A stretch of DNA of 64,000 bases from Paenibacillus mangrovi (GCF_022898935.1 NZ_JALIRP010000009.1:123748-187747); one strand, 5' to 3'. Shown: positions 36,097-45,996, counted from the first letter of the stretch. Notes: generated by a model from the letters alone, not told the origin. Numbers and translations: made by a program.

Positions 36097-36309
36097 AGCA
36101 CACTCTCCCCGCATACTATTTTGGTCAGCCCATTGGATGTTATCATTTCGTTCGTTTTCCTTGTGGTTAGATTTTATCTCCGATTCATTTCGTTGTCAAA
36201 CGGTTCTCTTTCGAATGGTTTCTTGGTATAGTATGATTAGTTGCATTACTAAGCTGAAGGAAAGAGTAATCTTATATACAGATAGATGGGGGTAGAGGAG
36301 ATGTACGGC

Positions 36310-37074
36310 ATGCAGCGTAGAGCTGAGATTCTGAAGTTGATTAAAGAGAATGGCTTTAAACGTGTTTCGGAGTTAAAGGACATCTTTCAAGTATCTGAGG
36401 TTACTATCCGGTCTGATCTGCGAATGCTCCAGGAGGAAGGGAAGATTGAACGCAATTACGGAGGCGCCATGATGAAGGAGGAGCTAGAAACTCCGTCATT
36501 CTCAGAGACTTCAATGCTTCTTAGCGAACCGAAAGCGGCCATTGCGCAAGCAGCAGTTGAATTGATTCAGCCCGGGGACAGTCTGTTTCTGGACGGAAGC
36601 TCGACAACGCTGCTGCTGGCCAAGCTGGCCCGGAATATCGAAAATATTACGATCATCAGCAACTCCATTCCGATCTTTGAGCAGTTAAAAGAAATCACGA
36701 CGGCAACGCTCATCGGCATCCCCGGCAGCTTAAATCCGAGAACCCAAACGTTTGTCGGACCTTATGCGGAGAAGATGATCAACGATCTCAGAGCTACGAA
36801 AACATTTATCAGTCCCAAGGGCGTATTGCTGGAGGGGCTGCGTGATATCACAATGGTTGAAGCGGACATTCGAAAACGAATGATGGATTCAGGAAATGAA
36901 GTGATTGTGCTGGCGGATCATAGCAAATTCAACAACAATAGAACTTTGATTCCGATTGATAGCTTTGATGCGGTACATACGATTATTACGGATCAGCGGC
37001 CGGATGAAGCTTTTATGAGTATTTTTGCAGAAAAGAACATTCGAGTGATTGTTGCAGATACGCATGATGATTAA
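36310..37074 (+). CDS. DeoR/GlpR family transcriptional regulator
   Basis: A regulator of about 254 residues with an N-terminal winged helix (RVSELKDIFQVSEVTIRSDL near residues 14-35) and a DeoR C-terminal sensor domain with LDGSSTTLLLAK near 85, ISNSIPIFEQL and ADHSKFN near 205. Such proteins respond to phosphorylated sugars. The ATG at 36310 has GAGGAG nine bases upstream; in-frame ATGs at 36286 and 36301 are less well spaced. It sits between the SIS gene (divergent) and the solute-binding protein operon and is the likely regulator of both. Confidence 0.88.
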   Translation: MQRRAEILKLIKENGFKRVSELKDIFQVSEVTIRSDLRMLQEEGKIERNYGGAMMKEELETPSFSETSMLLSEPKAAIAQAAVELIQPGDSLFLDGSSTTLLLAKLARNIENITIISNSIPIFEQLKEITTATLIGIPGSLNPRTQTFVGPYAEKMINDLRATKTFISPKGVLLEGLRDITMVEADIRKRMMDSGNEVIVLADHSKFNNNRTLIPIDSFDAVHTIITDQRPDEAFMSIFAEKNIRVIVADTHDD

Positions 37075-37103
37075 AGATTGGATGTAACGTTTGGAAGAAG
37101 AGG

Positions 37104-37147
37104 CTGCCTCTGAAGTAGATATGATCTACTTGGGGGCAGTTTTTTTG
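37104..37147 (+). terminator. Terminator of the DeoR gene
   Basis: CTGCCTCTGAAGTAGA pairs with TCTACTTGGGGGCAG around a short loop, followed by TTTTTTT. Confidence 0.85.
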
Positions 37148-37226
37148 TCCAAACCTTCAAAAACGAAAGCGACACAAGTGATAATTTTCGATTTCTTATT
37201 TTGTAATCGCATTCAATTTATTTTTA

Positions 37227-37329
37227 TTGACATTTCCAGTTCCAGGAATCTATAATCGAAACAAATTCGAAAATAAAATAGCTTTCGTACTTCGATTATT
37301 TTCTATTTCAAAAGTTTATTTTCGAAAAT
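37227..37329 (+). promoter_or_regulatory. Promoter and operator region of the amino-sugar-like operon
   Basis: -35 TTGACA (37227-37232), 18-base spacer, -10 TATAAT (37251-37256): near-perfect sigma-A promoter. Downstream, TTCGAAAATAAA (37266-37277) and its exact reverse complement TTTATTTTCGAA (37315-37326) form an inverted repeat, and the second arm includes the palindrome ATTTTCGAAAAT (37318-37329). A related TTTTCGA lies at about 37186. Likely binding sites of the adjacent DeoR-family regulator. Confidence 0.65.
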
Positions 37330-37349
37330 GACTTTTAAGGGGGAATAAA

Positions 37350-38987
37350 ATGAAGAAGAGAGTACTTTCGATGACATCCTTTTTTCTAATTGTCGTTCTT
37401 GTTATGGCAGGATGCACGGGGAAAGACAGCCCCGCAAATGAAGACGGAAGCAAAACAGCGCAAGAGGATAACGGTAAGAGTCAAACCAGCAATATCACCA
37501 GTTGGGACAGCCCGGACTTGTCCTGGAAAAAAAGTACTGAGCCTGTAAGCTTCGATACGTATATTGATTTTGATTGGTATCAGTTAGACACTTGGGGCAA
37601 GGATGATGTATCCAAAGAAATCACGAAAAGAACCGGCGTATCCCTCAATGTAACGAAGAGCTCCGACTTGAATCAACTGCAAGTTTTGATAGCCGCGAAT
37701 GAATTGCCTGACCTTGTATTTACTTCGAATTTGGTAGAACGCTTCTATAATCCCGACATTGCTTATCCACTCGACGAATTAATCAAGAAATATACCCCTG
37801 AAATGATGAATTTACTCGATCCCGTAGAAATTGCGAACAATACCCAGCCTGACGGCCACTTCTATGCTTTGAAAACGCACTACAATAACGACGCAGCTTG
37901 GAATGATCCTAGAAACCTTCCGTCTCCCGGGGATCCCGGTTTTTATGTTCGGGAAGACATTATGCAGGAACTCGGCAATCCGCCATTGGAATCGATGGAA
38001 GATTTGCTGAACATTTATAAGATGGTGAAGGAGAAGCATCCTGACATGATCGTCTACCTACCGCATCCAACATGGACGAACCCTTTGATGGAAATGATGG
38101 GATTGACGGGTCAGAGTCCTTATGTGGATGCAGACGGTAAAGTACATGTTGGCTTCAACAATCCGGGTTTTGCGGAGTATTTCAAGTACATGAATACGCT
38201 GTTCCGTGAAGGTTACTTAAGTGCAGAAAGCTTCGCTTACAAGCCGGAGCAGTTTTCACAAATTATGAAAAGTGGCAATGTTTTCTCTGCTTCTTACAAC
38301 GCCGGATTAGCCGACGATATTAACAAGGTCTACGACGAGAACAGCATCAAGGCTCATTTAGTGCCTGTCCTTAAGGCGTTAACGTACAAAGGAGAAGCGA
38401 AGCTGAAGCCGGTTGATGCATCCGTAGGCTGGGCAAGTTTATTCGTTCCCAAAACCAACAAAAACCCTGAGCGAGCCATCAAATATATCGAATTCTTAAA
38501 AAGTCCCGAAGGCGATGCGCTGACTCAATGGGGAATTGAAGGCAAGCATTACACGTTGAATGCAGATAAGCTGCTGGTGCGTCCGGAAGGATTCAATGAA
38601 TTGAAGGTAACCGATACGGGAATCGGGCCATGGTATTTCGAGGCCAGCGGCCTCGGAGAGGGTGTTGCTACATCTTCTGGCGCTCTCAGCAATCCTAAAT
38701 ACAGTTCCTCCGTCGATTTGTTGAAGTTCAGAAAGAAGTTATATGAACGTAATCCAGCACTTGCGTTTGTGAAGCCGAAAGCCGATACGGATGAGTTTAA
38801 CATCAATGTAAAATTGACCGAATTATACACCAATGCAAGAGTAGAGATTATTACGGCTCCAAGTGAAGAAGAAGCCATGAAGAGATACGAAAAAATGATG
38901 TCTGATGCTAACAAAATCGGCATGGATAAGCTCGAAACCTACATGAATGAAGCGTACCAGGAAGCGTTAAAGAAATACAAAAAGTAG
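37350..38987 (+). CDS. Extracellular solute-binding lipoprotein (carbohydrate ABC transporter)
   Basis: A 545-residue lipoprotein: signal peptide with lipobox VMAGC (Cys near residue 22), Ser/Asn-rich linker, then a family-1-type binding protein of the long LplA class. AAGGGGGAATAA precedes the ATG. It is the first gene of an operon that continues with DUF4838, two permeases, a kinase and a SIS protein. It would catch an oligosaccharide outside the cell and pass it to the permeases at 40862-42733. No ATP-binding subunit is encoded nearby, so a shared MsmX-type ATPase is assumed. Confidence 0.9.
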   Translation: MKKRVLSMTSFFLIVVLVMAGCTGKDSPANEDGSKTAQEDNGKSQTSNITSWDSPDLSWKKSTEPVSFDTYIDFDWYQLDTWGKDDVSKEITKRTGVSLNVTKSSDLNQLQVLIAANELPDLVFTSNLVERFYNPDIAYPLDELIKKYTPEMMNLLDPVEIANNTQPDGHFYALKTHYNNDAAWNDPRNLPSPGDPGFYVREDIMQELGNPPLESMEDLLNIYKMVKEKHPDMIVYLPHPTWTNPLMEMMGLTGQSPYVDADGKVHVGFNNPGFAEYFKYMNTLFREGYLSAESFAYKPEQFSQIMKSGNVFSASYNAGLADDINKVYDENSIKAHLVPVLKALTYKGEAKLKPVDASVGWASLFVPKTNKNPERAIKYIEFLKSPEGDALTQWGIEGKHYTLNADKLLVRPEGFNELKVTDTGIGPWYFEASGLGEGVATSSGALSNPKYSSSVDLLKFRKKLYERNPALAFVKPKADTDEFNINVKLTELYTNARVEIITAPSEEEAMKRYEKMMSDANKIGMDKLETYMNEAYQEALKKYKK

Positions 38988-39049
38988 TAAATATGCTGGG
39001 GGGATTTATCCCCCTTTGCTTCATTATCCTTATCAATGGAGGGAGATCA

Positions 39050-40792
39050 ATGAATAACGAATGGATTCTGGTTGACAAAGGTGCGACGAATTGGACGATC
39101 GTTGTCGGAGAGCAGGCTTCACCATCGGAGATCTATGCAGGATCGGAATTGCAAAAGTATTTACAGGAAATATCGGGTGTAACCGTACCGATCAAAAACG
39201 ATGAAGGCCCGGTCTCAGCCAATGAAATCGTAGTAGGCTTTAACCTTCATATGTCCGACCTAGCATCATCCATTGATTTCGAGCGGCTTGGCAACGATGG
39301 ATTTGTGATTCGTACGATCGAAAATCGTATCGTTATCGCAGGAGGAGCTCTTCGCGGAACGCTATACGGTGTGTATACATTTTTGGAGAGCTTTTTAGGG
39401 TGCAGATGGTTCAGCTCTACGGTAAGCCGCATTCCGAAGCGAAGTCGTATATCGGTCGGCAATATGGATATCGAGCAGGTTCCTGTGCTTGAATATCGTG
39501 AGCCTTTTTTCTTCTGTGCGTTTGACGGAGACTGGGCGGCGCGCAATAAATCGAACGGCAACTTTCCGAATTTGGAAGAGCGTCATGGCGGGAAGACGGA
39601 ATACACTTCGCTGTTTGTACATACTTTTGATCACTTTATACCGGTTAAGGAGCATTTCGATACGCATCCGGAATACTTTTCAGAGGTCAATGGGGAGCGG
39701 ATTGCTGATAGAACACAGCTGTGCTTGACCCATCCGGACGTTCTGGATCTGATGATTGTGAAGGTAAAAGAATACCTCGATCAGCATCCGGAAACCCGTA
39801 TTTTATCGGTATCGCAAAATGATTGGTACAATCCATGCCAATGTGAGGCCTGCCGTGCGGTGGATGATCACGAAGGCAGCTACAGCGGAAGCCTGATCCA
39901 TTTTGTGAACAAGGTTGCGGAAGCCATTGAGCAGGATTATCCGGAGGTAGCCATTGATACCCTTGCGTACCAATATACCCGTAAGCCTCCGAAATTCGTG
40001 CGGCCGCGGCATAATGTGATCGTCCGGCTGTGCAGTATCGAATGCTGCTTCGCGCATCCGCTGGAAACATGCCAAGAGCTGGCTTCCTTCAGGAGCCGAG
40101 AAGAATCAGGCGCTTCCTTTGCTCAAGATTTAATCGGATGGGGCAAGGTGTGTGAGCGAGTCTATATTTGGGATTATGTCACGAACTTCTCGAATTATGT
40201 GATGCCGTTCCCGAATATCCGCGTATTGCAGCCGAATATCCAATTTTTTATCCGCAATCATGTCAAAGGCATTTTCGAACAGGGCAGCTACGAAAAGGGC
40301 GGAGGCGGCGAATTTGCCGAACTGCGAGCGTATGTGATTTCCAAGCTGCTGTGGGACCCGGAATACAATGTGGATATAGCCATTAATGAATTTTTGACCG
40401 GTTACTATGGAATAGCCGCTGCTCCGCTGCGTCAATATATCGATATGCTGCACGACAAAGTGGAGCAAGAACATATTCACACCGGAATTTACGATCCGCC
40501 TACCAGCGAGTATTTATCCAAAGAGCTGATCGAGAAATCCGCGGCATTGTTCGACCGGGCTGAGATCCTGGCTGATAACGAGGAGATTGCGTACAGAATT
40601 CATATTGCCAGACTCCCGATCCGTTACGTACAGCTTTCCACGATGCCGAAAGACGTTCCGAACAGACAGGAGCTAATCGATCAATTTTTTGCAGATGTTA
40701 GAGCAGCAGGCATCACCGCATTGTGGGAAGGCCGGAGCCTGGAGAAATCCAAGCAGCTGATGGAAGAGGGAACCGTTTTTGTTCATGCATAA
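39050..40792 (+). CDS. DUF4838 domain-containing protein (glycosidase-like)
   Basis: A 580-residue protein. The N-terminal about 120 residues resemble the accessory domain seen before GH20-type barrels (YAGSELQKYLQEISGVTVPI, then VIAGGALRGTLYGVYTFLE). The rest is DUF4838: FVHTFDHFIPVKEHFDTHPEYFS, QLCLTHPDVLD, SVSQNDWYNPCQCEACRAVD. Such enzymes are presumed to act on amino-sugar-containing glycans. No signal peptide is seen, so it would act in the cytoplasm. ATG at 39050 (MNNEWILVDKG) has GGAGGGAGA upstream; an upstream TTG or ATG near 38993 is less likely. It follows the binding protein gene by about 60 bases. Confidence 0.8.
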   Translation: MNNEWILVDKGATNWTIVVGEQASPSEIYAGSELQKYLQEISGVTVPIKNDEGPVSANEIVVGFNLHMSDLASSIDFERLGNDGFVIRTIENRIVIAGGALRGTLYGVYTFLESFLGCRWFSSTVSRIPKRSRISVGNMDIEQVPVLEYREPFFFCAFDGDWAARNKSNGNFPNLEERHGGKTEYTSLFVHTFDHFIPVKEHFDTHPEYFSEVNGERIADRTQLCLTHPDVLDLMIVKVKEYLDQHPETRILSVSQNDWYNPCQCEACRAVDDHEGSYSGSLIHFVNKVAEAIEQDYPEVAIDTLAYQYTRKPPKFVRPRHNVIVRLCSIECCFAHPLETCQELASFRSREESGASFAQDLIGWGKVCERVYIWDYVTNFSNYVMPFPNIRVLQPNIQFFIRNHVKGIFEQGSYEKGGGGEFAELRAYVISKLLWDPEYNVDIAINEFLTGYYGIAAAPLRQYIDMLHDKVEQEHIHTGIYDPPTSEYLSKELIEKSAALFDRAEILADNEEIAYRIHIARLPIRYVQLSTMPKDVPNRQELIDQFFADVRAAGITALWEGRSLEKSKQLMEEGTVFVHA

Positions 40793-40861
40793 ATCGCAGA
40801 GAGCAATGTAGAGGTGAGGTGCAAGACGTGTAAGTGATTCTGATGCCAGGAGGTGGGGGGC

Positions 40862-41806
40862 TTGAATTCTACTCAAAAGTTTTGGAAGAGGTTTCAGAAC
40901 CAGAAATTTTATCAGATCTGCGCACTGATGGGCATTGGGTATTTACTAGTATTTGCTTATGTTCCAATGGTCGGGCTAATCATTGCCTTTAAGAACTTCA
41001 AATTATCTTCTGGCATTCCTGGATTTTTCACCAGTGAGTGGGTAGGGTTCAAATGGTTCTCGGAATTTGTTCATGATATCAACTTTTGGCAAATCATCAG
41101 AAATACGGTTGTTATTAGCTTGCTGAAGATCGTGTTCACGTTTCCGATTCCGATTCTTTTTGCGATCACATTAAATGAAGTGCGAAAAGAAGGTTTAAAG
41201 CGGTTCGCGCAAACCGCAAGTTATTTGCCCCATTTTATATCGTGGGTCGTCGTATCGGGGATGCTCTTTTCTTTCCTGAATTCGCAGAATGGGGTCATTA
41301 ACCAATTATTAATGAACTTTGGACTTATTGATAAGCCCTTATCTTTTCTAGCCAGCGCTGATTATTTCTGGCCGATGCTCGTGCTTAGTGATATCTGGAA
41401 GGAAATGGGGTGGTGGACGATCATCTTTCTGGCGGCTATTGCCGGTATTGATCCCACCTTGCATGAAGCGGCCGTCGTTGACGGAGCGGGAAGAATGCAG
41501 CGTATTCTGTATGTGACACTGCCAAGTATTAAACCGACGATTATTGTCGTGCTTATTCTGGCACTCGGTAACCTGTTCGGCGGAGGGCTGGGAGGATCGA
41601 ATTTTGAACAGGCATATTTATTGGGGAATCCCGTAAACAACAGTGTTTCAGAGATTATCCAAACCTATACCCTGAAGATGGGTCTTGCTCAAGGCAGATA
41701 TTCTTACGCGACCGCGATCGGCTTAATTCAATCTGTGATTTCATTAACGCTGATATTAATAAGCAATTATTCCGCGAAGAAAGCGTCTGGCGTAGGATTA
41801 TTCTAA
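40862..41806 (+). CDS. ABC transporter permease, LplB type
   Basis: A permease of about 314 residues with six predicted membrane helices; the EAA loop is HEAAVVDGAGRMQRI around residue 205. A TTG start at 40862 is chosen because AGGAGGTG ends seven bases before it; the in-frame GTG at 40853 falls inside that site. Works with the permease 18 bases downstream and the binding protein upstream to import a sugar. Confidence 0.9.
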   Translation: MNSTQKFWKRFQNQKFYQICALMGIGYLLVFAYVPMVGLIIAFKNFKLSSGIPGFFTSEWVGFKWFSEFVHDINFWQIIRNTVVISLLKIVFTFPIPILFAITLNEVRKEGLKRFAQTASYLPHFISWVVVSGMLFSFLNSQNGVINQLLMNFGLIDKPLSFLASADYFWPMLVLSDIWKEMGWWTIIFLAAIAGIDPTLHEAAVVDGAGRMQRILYVTLPSIKPTIIVVLILALGNLFGGGLGGSNFEQAYLLGNPVNNSVSEIIQTYTLKMGLAQGRYSYATAIGLIQSVISLTLILISNYSAKKASGVGLF

Positions 41807-41824
41807 TCGGGGGAGGAGTCATCG

Positions 41825-42733
41825 ATGAAGCGCGGTTTTAAACGTACCAAGGAAGATTACATCATAGACGGCGTTGTGTATACGATTTTGATATTGGTCA
41901 TGATCGTAACCATCTATCCGTTCTATTACTCATTCATCATTTCATTGAATAACGGGATCGATGCTTCGCGAGGCGGTATCTTTTTGTGGCCACGGGTGTT
42001 TTCCTGGGATAATTACGCAGCGGTGTTTTCCAATGAGCAGCTGATCAAAGCGTATGGAGTTACGATCACCAGAACGTTAGTAGGTACCGTATGCAGCGTC
42101 ACCTTTACGGCGTTGGTTGCTTACAGCCTGGCCCATAAAGACCTGATGTTCAAAAATGTTTATTTTCTGATATTGATCGTTGCCATGTATTTTTCCGGCG
42201 GCTTGATTCCTTACTTCATTCTGATCAAAAAGCTGCATCTGATGAACACGTTTGCTGTGTATATTATCCCGGATTTATTAAGCGTTTTTAATGTAATCAT
42301 CATGATGACGTTCTTTCGGGAACTGCCAGAGGCGCTTAAAGAGTCCGCAAGGATCGACGGGGCAAGCGATATGCGAACCTTTTTTAAGATTATGGTACCG
42401 ATCTCCGCGCCCGTATTCGCAACCATCGCCCTGTTTAATGGTGTACACCACTGGAATGCCTGGTTCGATTCGGCCTATTTTGTGACGGACAAAAATTTAA
42501 AGACGGTGTCGTTCCAGTTAATGGAACTCATTAACAAAGCGAATCTGACGGCTGTCACAGGTACTAATGTAGCGGATGCGCAGCGCAGCGCGACGTATGC
42601 AGCTCAAACGTTTACAGCAGAGTCGATTCGTATGGCCACGATGATCACCGTTGTTGTGCCCATTATTTGCGTATATCCTTTCCTGCAAAAATATTTTGTG
42701 AAAGGCATCATGGTAGGTTCTGTGAAGGGTTAG
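41825..42733 (+). CDS. Carbohydrate ABC transporter permease, LplC/YtcP type
   Basis: A 302-residue second permease with six helices, the EAA loop KESARIDGASDMRTF near residue 180, and the typical ending YFVKGIMVGSVKG. GGGGGAGGAG precedes the ATG. Forms a heterodimeric channel with the product of 40862-41806. The next gene follows after 21 bases. Confidence 0.92.
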   Translation: MKRGFKRTKEDYIIDGVVYTILILVMIVTIYPFYYSFIISLNNGIDASRGGIFLWPRVFSWDNYAAVFSNEQLIKAYGVTITRTLVGTVCSVTFTALVAYSLAHKDLMFKNVYFLILIVAMYFSGGLIPYFILIKKLHLMNTFAVYIIPDLLSVFNVIIMMTFFRELPEALKESARIDGASDMRTFFKIMVPISAPVFATIALFNGVHHWNAWFDSAYFVTDKNLKTVSFQLMELINKANLTAVTGTNVADAQRSATYAAQTFTAESIRMATMITVVVPIICVYPFLQKYFVKGIMVGSVKG

Positions 42734-42754
42734 CGATAGAAAGAGGGTGACCCG

Positions 42755-43723
42755 GTGAGATACAGCCTGAGCGTTGACGGTGGCGGGACAAAAATCATTG
42801 CCGTTCTGTTTGATCAAGAGTTGAATTGTCTGGCTGTAGGCAAAAGTGGTCCCATTAATCCTAACTTCACGAAGCTTGAATCCGTCGAGGCTAATATGAA
42901 TGCTTGCATTCAGGAATGTCTGGCGGATCGGGCCAATCTCATGCTGGACGCGGTTTATGTAGCGATGCCTGGTCCAGTAGAGCTGCTGACTCAAATCATC
43001 AGGAGATATGCGGGTGTTGCGGAGGTGCACACTTTTAGTGAAGGGTGTATGTGCTTGTTGGCAGGGATTCAGCGGCAGCAGGGGGTTGTAGCTTTGGCGG
43101 GTACGGGTTCCGGGGTGTTCGGGGTGAAGCATGAGATGGAGACTCATCTTGGCGGATGGGGGAGTCACCTTGGTGATGAGGGCAGCGGATATGATGTAGG
43201 TAGGCAGGGGATTGCGGCTGCCATTCAGAGTTTTGAGGGCCGGGGACCGTGTACCATGATGGAAAATATGATTATGGAAGAATGGAATCTGGGGCAGATG
43301 GGAGATATCATCCCTGTTATTTACGGCACCAGCAGTACACGTGAAGTCATTGCTTCCTGCTCCATACTTGTATCAAGGGCGGCCAGGAAAGGGGATCTGG
43401 TGGCACAACATATTTTCGCTGCAGCAGGAGAGAGCTTGGCCAGCCAGGTCATCGCCCTGATGAGGCGTGATGCATTTGACGAGAGAACTTCGATCATGGC
43501 AGCAGGAAGTGTATGGAATGGGCATCCTCTTATGTTTGATAGATTTAAGGAGGTCCTTATCACCCAGTTTCCCGGTGTGACAGTGGCTCTGCCATTGTTT
43601 GAGCCTGTCATGGGTGGTGTCGTACGGGAAGCCATGAACTTGGAATCGGCTGATCGGATGAATGAGGCGATCGTGCAGCGTTTAATCACCGAATTTCATC
43701 CATTTCTTTATCATACTAAATAA
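42755..43723 (+). CDS. BadF/BadG/NagK-type sugar kinase (N-acetylglucosamine kinase-like)
   Basis: A 322-residue ASKHA-fold kinase. The phosphate-1 loop is LSVDGGGTKI at residues 4-13; VALAGTGSGVFGV near 110 and GWGSHLGDEGSGYDVG near 135 are the signature of N-acetylhexosamine kinases of this family. Starts at GTG, preceded by AGAGGGTGA. Would phosphorylate the amino sugar released inside the cell from the imported glycan, giving substrate for the SIS-domain protein that follows. Confidence 0.85.
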   Translation: MRYSLSVDGGGTKIIAVLFDQELNCLAVGKSGPINPNFTKLESVEANMNACIQECLADRANLMLDAVYVAMPGPVELLTQIIRRYAGVAEVHTFSEGCMCLLAGIQRQQGVVALAGTGSGVFGVKHEMETHLGGWGSHLGDEGSGYDVGRQGIAAAIQSFEGRGPCTMMENMIMEEWNLGQMGDIIPVIYGTSSTREVIASCSILVSRAARKGDLVAQHIFAAAGESLASQVIALMRRDAFDERTSIMAAGSVWNGHPLMFDRFKEVLITQFPGVTVALPLFEPVMGGVVREAMNLESADRMNEAIVQRLITEFHPFLYHTK

Positions 43724-43781
43724 TATATATAGGCTATAAGATGCAAACTTATCGCTAACCTATGATATGGAGGGGAAGAAG

Positions 43782-44510
43782 ATGAGAAGTCAGTACTTTC
43801 AGAAACTAAACCATCTGATCGGTAAAATTGAAGAAACTCAAAACGATGCCATGGGGCAAGCGGCAAAAGTGATTGCAGATGCGATGGCGGCCGGGAAATG
43901 CGTGCATCTTTTTGACACGGGCCATATGCTCGATAGCGAACTCATCAACCGTGCAGGCGGACTAACCGCTTTTCGGGCTCTGCGTTTTCAGTTTGATGTG
44001 AATAACGAGGTACGAGAGCGTGAGGAAGAAAAACAAAAGGATCGCAATATGGAAGGATTAATAAATCATGTGCTACGTGCAAGCCGGCTTCTTCCGGGGG
44101 ATGTGCTGATCGTCGGCAGCGTATCAGGTAAAACGGTCTTTCCTGTAGATATAGCGATTCATGCGAAGCAAATGGGAGCATATGTGATTGGCATAACGAG
44201 CGTCGCCTATTCCTCACAGCTCATAAGTGATCATTCGAGCGGCAACAAATTATTCGAGGTTGCCGACCTCGTCATCGATAATTGCGCGCCGCCGCTTGAT
44301 GCGATGCTGGAGGTACCAGGCTTGGATGTATCCATATGTCCGGCTTCGGGCATTGCAGCTGCCTCCATCATGTGGGCGATTGAGGCAGAAGTGGTGGAGC
44401 TTTTGATGAAACGCAATATCAAGCCGTCGATATTGAAATCCATCAATTTCCCGGGCAGCGCAGAATACAATGAAGAGGCTTATAAGACCTATGCCGAAAC
44501 ATCATGCTAA
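43782..44510 (+). CDS. SIS domain protein, second copy
   Basis: A 242-residue SIS protein with HLFDTGHMLDSELINRAGG near residue 45 and VLIVGSVSGKTVFPVDIAIHAK near 110, then DHSSGNKLFEVADLVID. ATG at 43782 has GGAGG eight bases upstream (the ATG at 43767 lies before it). Similar in plan to the SIS protein at 35356-36096, so the regulon has two such proteins at either end. Role: isomerase or sugar-phosphate-binding regulator in the amino-sugar route. Confidence 0.85.
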   Translation: MRSQYFQKLNHLIGKIEETQNDAMGQAAKVIADAMAAGKCVHLFDTGHMLDSELINRAGGLTAFRALRFQFDVNNEVREREEEKQKDRNMEGLINHVLRASRLLPGDVLIVGSVSGKTVFPVDIAIHAKQMGAYVIGITSVAYSSQLISDHSSGNKLFEVADLVIDNCAPPLDAMLEVPGLDVSICPASGIAAASIMWAIEAEVVELLMKRNIKPSILKSINFPGSAEYNEEAYKTYAETSC

Positions 44511-44569
44511 CACAACAATAGCGTAGCGCATTTCTAAGAAAGAATACTTTCTACTGTGGGGAATACCGG

Positions 44570-45838
44570 ATGCATGCGATGCTAAACGGATTAAGGCGAA
44601 CCCTTGCCGTTCGCCGGGCGGAATCCGCGGTTCGCAAAGGGCTGCGCGTGTCGCTGATGGAAGGGATTCCGGCCAATATATTGGCCAATCTTCTAGGCGG
44701 GCCTCTTCAGACTATTTATTTGACCTATTTGGGGTTTACGGCTTTTCAAATCGGGATCGTACTCGCCATACCGCCGATCGCTCTTCTAATCCAAATCGTC
44801 GTGGCCATTGCCATGCAGAAGAGGCAAAACCGCAGGTACTATATGACTCTGCTGGGCGTATCGCATCGCGTTTTATGGGTAGGAACGGGGATGATCCCGC
44901 TGATCTTTAAACAGGATGCGTGGGTACCGGTTTATATCGTGGTATGGCTGTTGTCCTTTTTGAGCGCACAGGCCTGCGGCGTCATTTTTGCATCTATTAT
45001 GGCAGATTTTGTACCTCCTAAGATCCGGGGTAAATATTTTGGAATACGCAATATGGTCCATTGGGCCGTCGTTTGCATCACGCTTCTGCTGGGCGGACAG
45101 ATCATGGAATGGCTGCCGGGCGCACAGGGATTCGCCGTATTGTTCGGAATCAGTGCTCTGTGCATTATATGGAACGGATGGCATCTTGCACATTATCCCA
45201 ACCCTCCGTTCCAGACGTCCATGAATGGAAGTTCATTTCGCATGTTACTCAGGCCCTTTTCCGATCGGCGTTTCATCGCAGCAACCTTGTTTATTTCCTG
45301 TTTCATTCTAGTCCAAAACGTTGTGATCCCTTTATTTTCGTACGTGATGCTTGAGATCATGAATCTTGGCACAAGCACGGTGACCCTCATCGTAATGCTG
45401 CAAAATCTCGTCATGATGGTCAGTTATTACTATTGGGGAATACTGAACAGCAAATATGCAACCAATACGCTGCTCTTATGGACTTTCCCGCTGATTTCGA
45501 TCTCCTGCGCTATGTGGCTTGGGATGTCCGTTCTTTCGCTGCTGCCCGTATTGATCCTTGTCCATATCTTTCTAGGGTTCGCGCTGGCGGGATATAATCT
45601 GCTTGCGTTTAATTTCCTGATCGGCGATTCGCCGAAATCGGAAAGGCCCATGTACATTTCGGTATTCTCCGCTTTTACGGGAATTGCCGGCTTTATCGGA
45701 CCGATGCTCGGGGGATGGCTCTACAATGAGGCCGAGGATGCTCCACTTTGGCTTCAGCAATATGGAATGACCACCATAGCGGGTATCTTGATGCTGTTAA
45801 TGTCGCTGGTGGTGGCGCCGTTTATATTTAGAAGGTGA
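44570..45838 (+). CDS. MFS transporter
   Basis: A 422-residue membrane protein with about twelve hydrophobic helices in two halves and the loop FVPPKIRGKYFGIRNMV between helices 4 and 5, a common MFS motif. The N-terminal 25 residues are basic. It follows the SIS gene by 60 bases in the same direction and could belong to the same operon. Probably a sugar or sugar-product transporter or exporter; substrate unknown. Confidence 0.85.
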   Translation: MHAMLNGLRRTLAVRRAESAVRKGLRVSLMEGIPANILANLLGGPLQTIYLTYLGFTAFQIGIVLAIPPIALLIQIVVAIAMQKRQNRRYYMTLLGVSHRVLWVGTGMIPLIFKQDAWVPVYIVVWLLSFLSAQACGVIFASIMADFVPPKIRGKYFGIRNMVHWAVVCITLLLGGQIMEWLPGAQGFAVLFGISALCIIWNGWHLAHYPNPPFQTSMNGSSFRMLLRPFSDRRFIAATLFISCFILVQNVVIPLFSYVMLEIMNLGTSTVTLIVMLQNLVMMVSYYYWGILNSKYATNTLLLWTFPLISISCAMWLGMSVLSLLPVLILVHIFLGFALAGYNLLAFNFLIGDSPKSERPMYISVFSAFTGIAGFIGPMLGGWLYNEAEDAPLWLQQYGMTTIAGILMLLMSLVVAPFIFRR

Positions 45839-45896
45839 TTATGGTCAAATCAATGGATTGTCATTAAACATAGCAATGGTGAAACCAGTTGCAACA

Positions 45897-45930
45897 TCAG
45901 GAAGATGCCTCAGAAACGGCTTCTTCCTGA
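45897..45930 (+). terminator. Terminator after the MFS gene
   Basis: TCAGGAAGATGCC pairs with GGCTTCTTCCTGA around TCAGAAAC, followed by a weak TTCCATTTC tract. Confidence 0.6.
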
Positions 45931-45996
45931 TTCCATTTCAGGGAGTGCATGCGTGTGAACACGGCAAAGTGTTCGAGGAACCGTTTCTTTAGTCCA

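Noticed and set aside
42518..43168. 216-codon minus-strand frame across the permease and kinase genes
   Set aside because: It spans two well-supported genes and has no family resemblance or ribosome binding site.
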